Shown: positions 34,488-43,381 of the stretch, in pieces | How positions within the stretch are numbered: position 1 is the first letter of the stretch | Layout of the letters: the number at the start of each line of letters is the position of its first letter | Assembly (NCBI GenBank): GCA_024235915.1 | Contig: JACKLO010000011.1 | Location: forward strand, 62,001 to 126,000 | Reading direction: 5' to 3' | Origin: Burkholderiaceae bacterium | Lineage (GTDB): Bacteria > Pseudomonadota > Gammaproteobacteria > Burkholderiales > Burkholderiaceae_C | DNA length: 64,000 nucleotides | Program-made: the position numbers and the translations under genes | The notes under the pieces: model-generated | What the model was told of the DNA's origin: nothing | Database searches by the model: none | The model's input: only the letters and a program-made list of their open reading frames with translations

Positions 34488-35723
34488 TCAGCGGCGGCCC
34501 GCGTCCAGCGCGTCGCGGGCCGCCAGTGCCGGAAACCACCGGCGCCACAGGACGGCCACGGCCAGCGTGCCCAGGCCACCCAACACCACCGAGCCCACGG
34601 CGCCGATCAGCGCCGCGGTGGCGCCGGCACGGAACTCGCCGAGCTGGTTGGACGCCCCGATGAACAGCGCGTTGACCGCACTGACGCGGCCGCGCATGGC
34701 GTCGGGGGTCTCCAGTTGCACCAGGGTCTGGCGCACGATGACGCTGACCATGTCGGCCGCGCCCGAGATGGCGAGCGCGCTCATCGACAACCAGAACCAC
34801 GGTGAGAGACCGAAGGTCAGCTGCGCGGCGCCATAGACGGCCACGGCCCCCAGCAGCTGCGCGCCCGCACGGCGCACGATGGGGCGCCGGGCCAGCCAGA
34901 GCGACATGGCCAGCGCGCCCACCGCCGGCGCCGCCCGCAGCAGGCCCAGGCCGGTGGGTCCGACGTGCAGCACGTCCTTGGCGAACATCGGCAGCAAGGC
35001 CGTGGCGCCGCCCAGCAGCACGGCGAACAGGTCCAGCGAGATCGCGCCCAGCACCACCTTGTGCGCGAAGACGAACCGCACGCCCGCCAGCAGCGTGGCA
35101 GCGCTGACCCGCTCGTGCGGCGGCGGCGCGTGTTCGTAGCGGATGGCCATCGTCAGCCCGGTGGCCAGCGCAAACAGGGCGGCACACAGTGCATAGACGA
35201 CCGCCGGCCCGGCACCGTAGACCAGGCCGCCCAGCGCCGGCCCGGCGATCACCGCGCCTTGAAGTCCGCCTGAACTGAAGGCCAGTGCCCGCGACAGCAA
35301 CGCCGGTGGCACCAGCAGCGGGGTCAGCGCCTGCGTGGCCGGCAACTGGAAGGCGCGCACGGCACCCAGCAGCACCGACAGCACCAGCAGGCCCTCGCGC
35401 GTCACCCAGCCGCCGTGGCTGGCGCCCGCCAGCAGCAGTGCCGCACCGCCCAGCACCGCCATGCAGCTGGCCAGGATGCGACCACGGTGCCAACGGTCGA
35501 TCAACTGGCCGGCCGGCAAGGCCAGCAGCAGGGCCGGCAGAAACTGCAGCAGGCCCACCAGACCAAGGTCCCAGGCCGACCCGGTGAGGTCGTAGATCTG
35601 CCAGCCCACGGCCACCATCAGCATCTGACCGGCACCGACGCCCGCCAGACGCGACCACCACAGGCGCATGTAGCTGCGGTGGGCGCGCAGTGCAGTCTGT
35701 GGCGGTTCGTCGGCGGGTGTCAT
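34488..35723 (-). CDS. MFS transporter, EntS-like
   Basis: The 411-residue protein has about twelve hydrophobic helices. The start (SYMRLWWSRLAGVGAGQMLMVAVGWQIYDLTGSAWDLGLVGLLQFLP), the RRAGAQ loop and the GFR-like PLLVPPALLSRA region match the MFS_3/EntS exporter group, which moves siderophores or drugs outward. GLLRAAPAVGALAMSLWLARRP and EFRAGATAALIGAVGSVVLGG are typical of its second half. No siderophore genes are near, so the substrate is unknown. Confidence 0.87.
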   Translation of the reverse strand: MTPADEPPQTALRAHRSYMRLWWSRLAGVGAGQMLMVAVGWQIYDLTGSAWDLGLVGLLQFLPALLLALPAGQLIDRWHRGRILASCMAVLGGAALLLAGASHGGWVTREGLLVLSVLLGAVRAFQLPATQALTPLLVPPALLSRALAFSSGGLQGAVIAGPALGGLVYGAGPAVVYALCAALFALATGLTMAIRYEHAPPPHERVSAATLLAGVRFVFAHKVVLGAISLDLFAVLLGGATALLPMFAKDVLHVGPTGLGLLRAAPAVGALAMSLWLARRPIVRRAGAQLLGAVAVYGAAQLTFGLSPWFWLSMSALAISGAADMVSVIVRQTLVQLETPDAMRGRVSAVNALFIGASNQLGEFRAGATAALIGAVGSVVLGGLGTLAVAVLWRRWFPALAARDALDAGRR

Positions 35724-35784
35724 CTCGAAACACCTGATTCTGGCCGTATCCTCGGCAAGGTCACGTCATCGCCTTCGAAGCTCC

Positions 35785-36270
35785 GTGGACAGTTCGGTCT
35801 GGCTCTGGCTGCTCAGTGCCCTGCTCATCCTCGCCGGCCTCGCCGGCACCGTCCTCCCCGCCTTGCCGGGGACGGCGCTGGTGCTGGCCGGCATTGCGCT
35901 GGGGGCATGGATCGACGACTTCACGCGAGTCGGGGGTGTCACGCTGACCATGGTCGCGGTGCTGGCCGCCCTGGCCTGGGTGCTGGACTACGTGGCCGGG
36001 TTGATGGGCGCGAAGAAGGCTGGCGCCAGCCGGGAAGCGCTCATTGGTGCGGCGCTGGGCACCGTGGTCGGCCTGTTCCTGGGCCTGGTGGGCGTGCTCT
36101 TCATGCCCCTGGTCGGGGCAGCCGTCGGCGAGTACATCGCCAGGCGGGACCACGGGCAGGCGCTCAAGGTGGGCACGGCCACGTGGCTGGGCATGATGCT
36201 GGGCATGATCGCCAAGGTGGTGCTGGCGTTCATGATGGTCGGGCTGTTCGCCGTGGCGCTGGTGGTCTGA
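35785..36270 (+). CDS. DUF456 membrane protein
   Basis: The 161-residue protein is almost entirely hydrophobic, with four to five helices, and matches DUF456: WLLSALLILAGLAGTVLPALPGTALVLAGI, DYVAGLMGAKKAGASREALIGAALGTVVG, and the C-terminal GMMLGMIAKVVLAFMMVG. It starts at GTG 35785 by best position, though no strong ribosome-binding site is visible. Its stop overlaps the next start as TGATG, so the PDZ-like secreted protein is translationally coupled to it. Function of DUF456 proteins is unknown. Confidence 0.85.
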   Translation: MDSSVWLWLLSALLILAGLAGTVLPALPGTALVLAGIALGAWIDDFTRVGGVTLTMVAVLAALAWVLDYVAGLMGAKKAGASREALIGAALGTVVGLFLGLVGVLFMPLVGAAVGEYIARRDHGQALKVGTATWLGMMLGMIAKVVLAFMMVGLFAVALVV

Positions 36271-37424
36271 TGCGCACCGGCATCATCGCTGCCGTCGTCG
36301 TCGCGTTGACGGCCATGGCCTGGCCCGCGTTGGCGCAGCAGACCGCCGCCTACGATCCGAAGGACTTCAAGCGCGTGGTCTTCAAGACGCGCTACGAGCG
36401 CGAGGTGCAGTTCCGTGCGGCGGCCATCCAGGTGGCCTGGAGTGCCGAGAACCTGTGCGACGCCACGACCGAGATCGAACCCTTCGTGCTCTGGTCGCTG
36501 GGAACCGTTGGCCGCCGGCTCGACGCCGACGACCTGGCGCTCTACACCGAGGTCACCGGCATGGACGAGCAGTGGCGTGTGGCCTGGCTCGACGAAGGTG
36601 CGCCGGACGACCTGCATGTGGGCGACGTGGTGGTGGCCATCAACGGGCGCGAGTTGCCCCAGGGCGGCACGCGCTTCGACTTCAGCGCCATCCTGCGCGG
36701 TTCGTCACCGCTGTCGAATTCCGAACAGCCGTTCTGGGATGTGATGCTGCCCGCTCGCGACGAGGCCAAGGCCGGCAAACCGATGACCTTGACGCTCAAG
36801 GGCGGCCGGACCCTGGAGGTCGACACGCAGACGGGTTGCGCAGGCAGCGTCACCGCCACCGGCTTCGACCACGAACCCGACCGCTTCGAGCGCAACGGCG
36901 CGGTGCGCGTGAAGATACCCGCCAACGCCATGCTCGAGGCACGGGCGCGCGACGAGTTCCGCTGGCTGGCGGCCTTCGGCACCTACTTCCAGGCCAGTGA
37001 GAAGGCGCTGGGCAAGGCGCGGGATTCCGCCAGCGTGTCCACGGCTTTCGTGGTCGGCAAGATCCTGGCGGCGGCCGTGCCGGGCGCCGGCATGTTGCTG
37101 ACGGCGGCGGAACAGCAGGCCGAGCGCGCCATTGCCGTGGACAGCGTGGTGGGCAATGCCGACCTGTTCGCCAACGAGGTCGTGGCAGCGATGGGCGGTG
37201 ATGCGAGTGCCGGCTGGCGCCTCAACGAACGGTTCGTCGAGCTGGGTCTGAAGGTCGACGCCCTGCAGATGGATGCGTTCCGCCTGTCCAACGCCAAGGA
37301 ACACGCGGCCCGCCTGGCGGACCTGCGCGCGGCCCAGGCGCGTGCTGCGGCCGAGGCTGAAGCAGCGGAACGCCGGGCCCAGGAAGAGGCCCGGCGCCAA
37401 CCTCTGGTGGTGCCGGTGCGCTGA
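36270..37424 (+). CDS. Secreted protein with PDZ-like segment, unknown function
   Basis: The 384-residue protein begins with a signal peptide (MRTGIIAAVVVALTAMAWPALAQ) and then a domain with two Cys (NLCDATT and TGCAGSV). Between them, DDLHVGDVVVAINGREL resembles the carboxylate loop and strand of a PDZ domain. A helical part follows, with a Gly-rich hydrophobic stretch (AAAVPGAGMLLTAAEQQAERA), and the C-terminus is an Ala/Glu/Arg helix. The layout recalls periplasmic M48 proteases with a PDZ insert, but there is no HExxH. I do not assign a function. Confidence 0.75.
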   Translation: MRTGIIAAVVVALTAMAWPALAQQTAAYDPKDFKRVVFKTRYEREVQFRAAAIQVAWSAENLCDATTEIEPFVLWSLGTVGRRLDADDLALYTEVTGMDEQWRVAWLDEGAPDDLHVGDVVVAINGRELPQGGTRFDFSAILRGSSPLSNSEQPFWDVMLPARDEAKAGKPMTLTLKGGRTLEVDTQTGCAGSVTATGFDHEPDRFERNGAVRVKIPANAMLEARARDEFRWLAAFGTYFQASEKALGKARDSASVSTAFVVGKILAAAVPGAGMLLTAAEQQAERAIAVDSVVGNADLFANEVVAAMGGDASAGWRLNERFVELGLKVDALQMDAFRLSNAKEHAARLADLRAAQARAAAEAEAAERRAQEEARRQPLVVPVR

Positions 37425-37442
37425 ACGCCGGACGAGCGCGCG

Positions 37443-37572
37443 GCGTGCACCCCTGCGCAGGCAGGGCTGCACGTCCGGCTCAGGCTTGCAGCCCGCGCTC
37501 GCGCTTTGCATGCGCGAGCCCCTTCGCAGGCGTGCATCCCTGCGCAGGCAGGGCTGCACGTCCGGCTCAGGC
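37443..37572. repeat. Pair of 43-bp direct repeats between PDZ-like and YdcF-like genes
   Basis: Copies at 37443-37485 and 37530-37572 match at 42 of 43 positions and are 44 bases apart. Each contains an imperfect inverted repeat around CCCTGCGCAGGCAGGG, so the RNA could fold to a hairpin. The second copy reaches the end of the ydcF-like gene. They look like small REP-like or termination elements; there is no transposase. Confidence 0.8.
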
Positions 37573-38376
37573 CCCGAGCGCGAAGCCGAGCATCTCGTGC
37601 AGCAGCAGGTGGCTGTCGAACCAGCCTTGGCGGCCAGGGAGGAAGTCACCGGCCTCCCATTCATAGGCCGGTGTCAGGCCGACGGGTGCCGGCACGATGG
37701 TCATTGCCACGGCGTCGCGCGCTGAAGCCCTTTCAAAGGCGCGGATGGCCCGCCGCATGTGGAAGTCGTGTGTCACCAGCACGATGCGCCGGATGCCCTG
37801 TTCGCGCAGGATGGGCACCGAGAGCAGGGCGTTCTCCGTGGTGTCGCGGGAGCGATCCTCCAGCCAACGGAACGGCACGCCGAACTCCCGTTCGGCGACG
37901 CGCGCCGCAATTTCTGCCTCGGTGGCCCCCGGACGCCCACCGTGCCCCAGCCCGCCGGAATACAGCATCGGCCACTTGGTGCGCCTTGCCAGCCAGACGC
38001 CATAGCGCACCCGTTCCAGGCCCAGCATACTGAGGTTGGACACACCGTATTCCGGCGAGAGCTCCCGCCTGCCGCCACCGAGCACCACGATGGCCGTCGG
38101 CATGGGCTGGCGCAGCAGGTCGGCCATGCGCTCCTCGCCCAGCGCTGGCGGTACCGGGAAAACGGTGGCCCGGACCCACTTGCCGAAGGCCGGCATCGAC
38201 AACAGCAGCAGGCTGGCGCAGCCCAGCAGAATCAGGGCCCAGGCCAGTAAGCGGCGGCGAAACATCAGCCTGGCCCCTACCAGCACCAGCAGCAGCAGCG
38301 GCAAGGGCGGGAGCAGCAGGGCGGAAATGGCGGGTTTCCAGCCTTCGAGGCCGAAGGTGACGATGAGGTCGTTCAA
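37567..38376 (-). CDS. YdcF/DUF218-family membrane protein (ElyC-like)
   Basis: The 269-residue protein has two N-terminal helices and a DUF218 domain: TAIVVLGGGRRELSPEYG, YSGGLGHGG, DTTENALLSVPIL and VTHDFHMRRAIRAFERAS. ElyC in E. coli affects envelope polysaccharide assembly; SanA/YdcF relatives are less clear. The TTG at 38376 is the most likely start because homologues begin close to LNDLIVTFGLEGWKP; no ATG lies near. The frame is open much further upstream only as a shadow of msrA and the kinase gene. Confidence 0.82.
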   Translation of the reverse strand: MNDLIVTFGLEGWKPAISALLLPPLPLLLLVLVGARLMFRRRLLAWALILLGCASLLLLSMPAFGKWVRATVFPVPPALGEERMADLLRQPMPTAIVVLGGGRRELSPEYGVSNLSMLGLERVRYGVWLARRTKWPMLYSGGLGHGGRPGATEAEIAARVAEREFGVPFRWLEDRSRDTTENALLSVPILREQGIRRIVLVTHDFHMRRAIRAFERASARDAVAMTIVPAPVGLTPAYEWEAGDFLPGRQGWFDSHLLLHEMLGFALGA

Positions 38377-38430
38377 GCCAGCAGTCCGGTGGGTGTCGAT
38401 AATGGGCGGCAAGTGTAGTGAGGAGGCACG

Positions 38431-38964
38431 ATGACGACGGAACGCATCACGCTGGCCGGAGGTTGTTTCTGGTGCATCGAGGCCGTCTTCGAGCGCGTGG
38501 ACGGCGTGCTGGCGGTCGAATCCGGGTACAGCAACGGCCATGTCGAGCGGCCGACCTATCAGCAGGTGTGCGAAGGTGATACTGGCCACGCCGAGGTCGT
38601 GCGGGTGGACTTCGACCCGGCGCGCATTCCCTTGCGCGAGGTGTTGGAGATCTTCTTTGCCGTGCACGATCCGACCACGCTGAATCGGCAGGGCAACGAC
38701 GTCGGCACCCAGTACCGGTCCGGCATCTATTGGCATGACGCGGCGCAGCGCGACGTGATCGAGGCCGTGCTCGCCGATGTGAGCGCCGCCCACGGAGGGC
38801 GCGTGGTCACGGAGGTGGCGGCCGAGCGCAATCATTGGCCCGCCGAGCCGTACCACCAGCACTACTTCGCGAACCATCCCGGTCAGGGCTACTGCGCCTT
38901 CGTCGTGGCGCCCAAGGTCGAGAAGTTTCTGCGCACCTTCCGCCACCGGGTGCGGCTGGGCTGA
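38431..38964 (+). CDS. msrA: Peptide-methionine (S)-S-oxide reductase
   Basis: MsrA repairs oxidised methionine in proteins. The 177-residue protein has the catalytic Cys12 in GGCFWCIEAVFERVDGV, and the usual GYSNG, YQQVCEGDTGHAEVV, FFAVHDPTTLNRQGND and GTQYRSGIYW stretches. A GAGGAGGCACG before the ATG is a strong ribosome-binding site. The stop is one base before the GTG of the hybrid kinase, so the two are probably co-transcribed. No MsrB is near. Confidence 0.96.
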   Translation: MTTERITLAGGCFWCIEAVFERVDGVLAVESGYSNGHVERPTYQQVCEGDTGHAEVVRVDFDPARIPLREVLEIFFAVHDPTTLNRQGNDVGTQYRSGIYWHDAAQRDVIEAVLADVSAAHGGRVVTEVAAERNHWPAEPYHQHYFANHPGQGYCAFVVAPKVEKFLRTFRHRVRLG

Positions 38965-41271
38965 GTGTTGTCCGGCGGCCAGGGTCCCGCGGGCTTCGGC
39001 CCGGAGTTGTTGTCCTTGTTGCAGGGCAGCGGCCGCATCGGGCTGTATGCACGCGACCTGGCCAGCGGCCTGGCCCAGTGGGACGCCGGCCTCTACGCGA
39101 TGACCGGCTTCGACCCTCAGTCCGCCGCGCCGGACTGGTCGCAGTTTCTCCAGCATGTGCATGCCGATGACCGCGCGGCACTCGACGCGCACTTCGTAAG
39201 CCTGGCGCGGCAGCCGCTGGGGGGCGAGGTGCACTTCCGGTTCTGCCGGCCCGATGGCGACGTCCGGCTGATGCACACGATCTTCGACGTGCAATCGGAT
39301 GACCGGGGACGGCCCACGCGCGTCGTCGGCGTGATGATCGACGACAGCGGTGTTGGTCAGCAACTGCAGCAAGGCGAGCGGTCGCGGCAATTCCTGGAAC
39401 GTGCGCTGTCGATGGCCGGTGTGTCGGTCTGGACCATCGACCTGGGCGCGCGGCGCGTGCACTTCAACACCGTGGGGTTTCAGATCGTGGGCATGACGCC
39501 CGATCCTGCGGGCATTCCGCTGGACGAACTGCGCGAAAGCATCCACCCGCAGGACCGCGCGACCATCCTGGCAGCCGCCGATGCGGCCATAGATCGGGGC
39601 GGCATGGTCGACGCCGTCGCCCGTTACCGTACGGCCGAAGGTGGCTGGAAGACGCTGCTGACGCGCCGCCTGGCGGTGCGCGACAGTGACGGCAGGGCGA
39701 CCGGCTTGATGGGCGTTTCGCTGGACCTGACGGGAGAGGATGCCGAACGCGCCCGCGCCGAGGCACTGACGGCGCAGACGCGGCTGGTGGCGCAGGCGAT
39801 GGGGGTGGGCTTCTGGCAGCGCGACCAGGCCGAGGAGGCGGTTGTCTGGGACGCGCAGATGTACAGGCTCTATGGCCGCGATCCGTCCCGCCTGCCGCCG
39901 ACCGTCGACGAGTGGCTGGAAAGCTATGTCCAGCCGGCCGCCCGGGCTGAGGCGCGTCAGCAGCTTCAGGCCGACCGTGCCGCCTGGTCACCGGAGACCC
40001 TGATGACGGTGCCGGTGCGTGGCGACGACGGCCAGGAGCGCTGGGTCCGGGCGTGGACCCGCCGGGGCACGCAGGATGGACGACGCTTTGCCATGGGCAT
40101 GCACCTGGACGTGACCGAGCAGGTCCGGCACGAGGCTGCACGCCAGGAGGCTGAGCGTTCGGCGCGGGAAAGCCGGGAAAAGTCGGCCTTCATGGCGATG
40201 ATGAGTCACCGCCTGCGCACGCCGCTGAACGCGGTGCTGGGTTTTGCCCAACTGATGGCCCAGGACAGCGCCGAGCCCTTGAGCGCACGTCAGCGCGAGC
40301 GGCTGGCGCGCATTGACGCTGCCGGCGCTGAACTCCTGTCGATGATCGATGATGTCTTCGAGCTTGCGGCGCTCGACACGGTGGCGGACGCGGCGCAGAC
40401 CGTGGCCGTTCCGCTGTCCCAGGTGCTGCAGGGACTGCGGGAGACGGTGGCGCCGTTGGCCCGCCTGCGCGGTGTGGCCTTGCGGCTGCCGGCTGACCCG
40501 CCGCCGGTGCAGGTGGCCACGGACCGGCGCCTGCTGGGTCAGGCGCTGCGGCACCTCGTGGCCCATGCCTTGCGCCGCAGCGAGCGGGGAGGCCATGTCG
40601 AGGTGACGGCCTCCGTGTCCGCACCATGGCTGCGCCTGGTCTTCAGTGATGCAGGCCCCCGGCTGGATGCCGCGCAGCGCGAACTGCTGTTCGACGCCGC
40701 GCCACAACCCGCGCCCCCGATGACGCATGGCGACGCGCTCGTCGGTCTGAACCTGGTGCGCCAGGCGCTGGCCCGCCTGGGCGCCGGCGTGGACTGGCTG
40801 CATCCCGATCCTTCGGACAGCCGCCTTGTCGTGACCCTGCCGCTGGCCGACGTGGCTGTGTCCCCGGCGCCGGTGGCGCCCCTGCGCCTGCTGTGCATCG
40901 AGGACAACCCCGTGAACCTCATGCTGGTGCAGGAACTGGTGGCGATGCGCCCGGCATTCCGGTTCCTGAGCGCGACCGATGGCCTGAGCGGCCTGGCGCG
41001 GGCGGCCCGTGAAAAGCCCGACGTGGTGCTGCTGGACCTGCACCTGCCCGACCTGCATGGCACTGAAGTGGCGGCGCGGCTTCGCGCCGACCCGGCGACT
41101 GCAGGCTGCCACCTCATCGCACTGTCGGCCGGGGCACTGCCTGAAGACATCCGCGCCGCCAAGGCACAGGGTTTCGACGACTACTGGACCAAGCCGATCG
41201 ACTTCGACCATTTTCTGGCCGGCCTGGATCGGCTGGCGGGAACGCAGTTCAGGGCGCCAGACGCTCCCTGA
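38965..41271 (+). CDS. PAS-domain hybrid histidine kinase with degenerate ATP-binding motifs
   Basis: The 768-residue protein has no clear membrane helices. Three PAS-like domains occupy about residues 20-385, followed by HisKA with His415 in MMSHRLRTPLNAVLGFAQLM, an ATPase-like domain (about 510-630) and a receiver domain from about 640 with phospho-acceptor Asp691 in VVLLDLHLP. The N-box reads QALRHLVAHAL: both usual Asn are His (530 and 534). The G1 motif is DAGPRLD and the G2 is GDALVGLNLV. ATP binding may be weak or absent. The ends overlap pdxH by 23 bases. Confidence 0.88.
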   Translation: MLSGGQGPAGFGPELLSLLQGSGRIGLYARDLASGLAQWDAGLYAMTGFDPQSAAPDWSQFLQHVHADDRAALDAHFVSLARQPLGGEVHFRFCRPDGDVRLMHTIFDVQSDDRGRPTRVVGVMIDDSGVGQQLQQGERSRQFLERALSMAGVSVWTIDLGARRVHFNTVGFQIVGMTPDPAGIPLDELRESIHPQDRATILAAADAAIDRGGMVDAVARYRTAEGGWKTLLTRRLAVRDSDGRATGLMGVSLDLTGEDAERARAEALTAQTRLVAQAMGVGFWQRDQAEEAVVWDAQMYRLYGRDPSRLPPTVDEWLESYVQPAARAEARQQLQADRAAWSPETLMTVPVRGDDGQERWVRAWTRRGTQDGRRFAMGMHLDVTEQVRHEAARQEAERSARESREKSAFMAMMSHRLRTPLNAVLGFAQLMAQDSAEPLSARQRERLARIDAAGAELLSMIDDVFELAALDTVADAAQTVAVPLSQVLQGLRETVAPLARLRGVALRLPADPPPVQVATDRRLLGQALRHLVAHALRRSERGGHVEVTASVSAPWLRLVFSDAGPRLDAAQRELLFDAAPQPAPPMTHGDALVGLNLVRQALARLGAGVDWLHPDPSDSRLVVTLPLADVAVSPAPVAPLRLLCIEDNPVNLMLVQELVAMRPAFRFLSATDGLSGLARAAREKPDVVLLDLHLPDLHGTEVAARLRADPATAGCHLIALSAGALPEDIRAAKAQGFDDYWTKPIDFDHFLAGLDRLAGTQFRAPDAP

Positions 41272-41896
41272 TCCAGTCGGCACCCGCGGTGTCGTCACCA
41301 CCCCGGCGATAGCGCAGCCGATCGTGCAGGCGGCTCTTGCGGCCCTGCCAGAATTCCCAGCGGTCCGGCAGCAGGCGGAACCCGCCCCAGTGTGGCGGCC
41401 GCGGCGGGTTCAACAGGTGGCGGGCGGAGACCTGGGCCGCATTGGCGACCAGGGTGGCACGCGAAGGGATCACCTCGCTCTGGGGCGATGCCCAGGCGCC
41501 GATGCGGGAGTCCAACGGCCGGCTGGCGTAGTAGGCGTCCGATTCGGCGTCACTGGTGCGTTCAACACGCCCCTCGATGCGCACGACCCGCTCGAGTTCG
41601 ACCCAGTGGAACTGCAACGCGGCCCAGGGATGGGCGGCCAGTTCACGGCCCTTGCGGCTCTGGTAGTTCGTGTACCAGACGATGCCGCGTGCGTCGCAGC
41701 CCTTGATCAGCACGACGCGCGTGGACGGCCGGCCGTCGGCGCCGACGGTGGCCAGCGTCATGGCATTGGGTTCCGGCACCTGCGCGTCCAGCGCCTGCTT
41801 CAGCCAGTGCTCGAACTGCAGCAATGGGTCAGGATGGGCGGCGTGCTCGTCGAGCGCGTCACGCTCATAGCTCTTGCGCAAGTCGGCGATGTCCAT
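41249..41896 (-). CDS. pdxH: Pyridoxamine 5'-phosphate oxidase
   Basis: PdxH makes pyridoxal phosphate from the pyridoxamine or pyridoxine phosphate using FMN and oxygen. The 215-residue protein has EPNAMTLATVGADGRPSTRVVL near residue 41, WYTNYQSRKGRELAAHP near 75, and the C-terminal WGGFRLLPDRWEFWQGRKSRLHDR, the PLP-binding region. DIADLRKSYERDALDE at the start is standard. Its last 23 bases overlap the end of the hybrid kinase gene on the other strand. Confidence 0.95.
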   Translation of the reverse strand: MDIADLRKSYERDALDEHAAHPDPLLQFEHWLKQALDAQVPEPNAMTLATVGADGRPSTRVVLIKGCDARGIVWYTNYQSRKGRELAAHPWAALQFHWVELERVVRIEGRVERTSDAESDAYYASRPLDSRIGAWASPQSEVIPSRATLVANAAQVSARHLLNPPRPPHWGGFRLLPDRWEFWQGRKSRLHDRLRYRRGGDDTAGADWIRERLAP

Positions 41897-42008
41897 CGCT
41901 GCAGTATAGGAAGCCCGGTCGATCCCCTAGGGGCAATGACGTAAGTGAAGCTCCGACTGTGCCCGGCGGCTGCGGCGGGGGATGCTTTCCCCCACGCCGC
42001 GCCCTCTC

Positions 42009-42611
42009 ATGACCGCCCCGCCTTGCATCGTCATCCTCGCCGCCGGCCCCGGCCGGCGCTTTGGGGCGGGTGCGCAGAAGCTGACCCAGCCGCTGGGTGA
42101 ACACAGTGTGCTCGGGCAGACGATCCAGCGGGCCATGGCGACGGGGTGGCCGTTGTGCGTGGTGCTCACACCGCCGCTGGTGCCGGCGGTGAGCCCTTGG
42201 GTGGCCACGCGCGACCTCGTGGTGCTCGACGCCGCCGAGGCCGCGCGCGGTCTTGGCCACTCCATCGCGGCAGGGGTGGCCGCTCAAGGCGCGGCTGGCG
42301 GCTGGCTGCTGCTGCCCGGGGACATGCCGCTGGTGCGGGCCGGTTCGATCCTGGCCGTCGGCAAGGCGCTGGACGAGCACCCGGCTGCCTATGCCCAGCA
42401 CCAGGGTCGGCCAGGCCATCCACAGGGCTTCGCCGCCGAGCTGTTTTCCGAGTTGGTCGGTCTGGAAGGCGAGGGCGGCGCACGCCGCTTGTTGGCACGG
42501 TATCCGGCCGCCGCCGTCGATCTTGACGACCCGGGCGTGCTGCTGGACGTCGACACCGAGGCCGATCTGGCCGCCGTGCGCTCGGCGTTTGCCCAGGACG
42601 ACCCGCGCTGA
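42009..42611 (+). CDS. MobA-like nucleotidyltransferase (molybdenum cofactor cytidylyltransferase type)
   Basis: The 200-residue protein belongs to the NTP_transf_3 family: VILAAGPGRRFGAGAQKLTQPLGE at the start is the LAAGxGxRFG nucleotide loop, and LLLPGDMPLV near residue 104 is the metal-binding Asp region. The MocA group makes the MCD or MGD cofactor for xanthine-dehydrogenase-type enzymes; no such enzyme is in the window. The ATG at 42009 follows a weak purine stretch. It is alone between pdxH and chaC. Confidence 0.82.
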   Translation: MTAPPCIVILAAGPGRRFGAGAQKLTQPLGEHSVLGQTIQRAMATGWPLCVVLTPPLVPAVSPWVATRDLVVLDAAEAARGLGHSIAAGVAAQGAAGGWLLLPGDMPLVRAGSILAVGKALDEHPAAYAQHQGRPGHPQGFAAELFSELVGLEGEGGARRLLARYPAAAVDLDDPGVLLDVDTEADLAAVRSAFAQDDPR

Positions 42612-42694
42612 GCGCCAGGAGCGACCCGTCGGCACCAGATGAGGCATCAAGTGCGGCATCCCGGCTGACCGGCGGCGGTTCGGGCGCGCAACGT

Positions 42695-43381
42695 CTACCG
42701 GCTGAACGGGTCTTCTGCTGGTGATGCCTGGGCTTGCGTTGCAGACGGTCCGAGCAGCCTGTGCCGCCCGGCCAGCGTCATCAGGCGCTCGATGTCCCGG
42801 TCGTGGATGCCGCGGGCACGCAAGGCCTGGGCGGTCTGCACGAGGTAGTCCAAGGTGGTGCCATACCGCCCGCGAGCGTGACGCAGGATCTCCAGCATCG
42901 CGTGATCGTCCATCGGGGCCAGGCAGGCCTCGTGGCGACGGCTGAGCGTGAAGGCCAGCGCCGGCACGGTGCCGTCCGGCGTGTGGCAGGGCAGCCAGCG
43001 GGGTGTGTAGACGCCGGTGGGCATCTCGCGCGCCCAAAGCCGGCGCAGTTCTTCGTCGGCACGGGCCACCGGCAGGCGATAGACCTCGCCCCGGCATGCG
43101 CCGCCCGAGAGCAGGGCAAAGACCAGACCGTGGCGCTCCGGTGTCCCACGATTGATGTGCGAGCGCATGCGCAGGGCACGGTGCCAGCCGTGAACGCGCG
43201 CCGGCCGGCGCTCATCGGTCTCGAACTCCGGGCGCCAGATCAGTGACGCGTAGCCGAACACCCAGAGGTCGTCGCGGCGGCCGAATCGCTGGTGCAGGTC
43301 TTGCAGCAGCGCGTCGACATCAGGTGTTGGTGCCAGGCCCTTGGTTGACCATGTAACCAGGTTACTTGATAATCGATTCAC
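42695..43381 (-). CDS. ChaC-type gamma-glutamylcyclotransferase
   Basis: The protein of up to 228 residues has the ChaC substrate loop DDLWVFGYASLIWRPEF near residue 40, ALRMRSHINRGTPERHGLVFAL, and LWAREMPTGVYTPRWLP with the catalytic Glu. ChaC enzymes degrade glutathione to 5-oxoproline and Cys-Gly. The start is uncertain: a GTG at 43381 gives the full length, but it lies inside the edd promoter, and no ATG follows closely. The gene diverges from edd. Confidence 0.87.
   Translation of the reverse strand: MNRLSSNLVTWSTKGLAPTPDVDALLQDLHQRFGRRDDLWVFGYASLIWRPEFETDERRPARVHGWHRALRMRSHINRGTPERHGLVFALLSGGACRGEVYRLPVARADEELRRLWAREMPTGVYTPRWLPCHTPDGTVPALAFTLSRRHEACLAPMDDHAMLEILRHARGRYGTTLDYLVQTAQALRARGIHDRDIERLMTLAGRHRLLGPSATQAQASPAEDPFSR

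Noticed and set aside
37445..37666. Short frame with repeated peptide MHPCAGRAARPAQA
   Set aside because: The repeat comes from the 43-bp DNA repeats and the frame runs antisense into the ydcF-like gene; not a gene.
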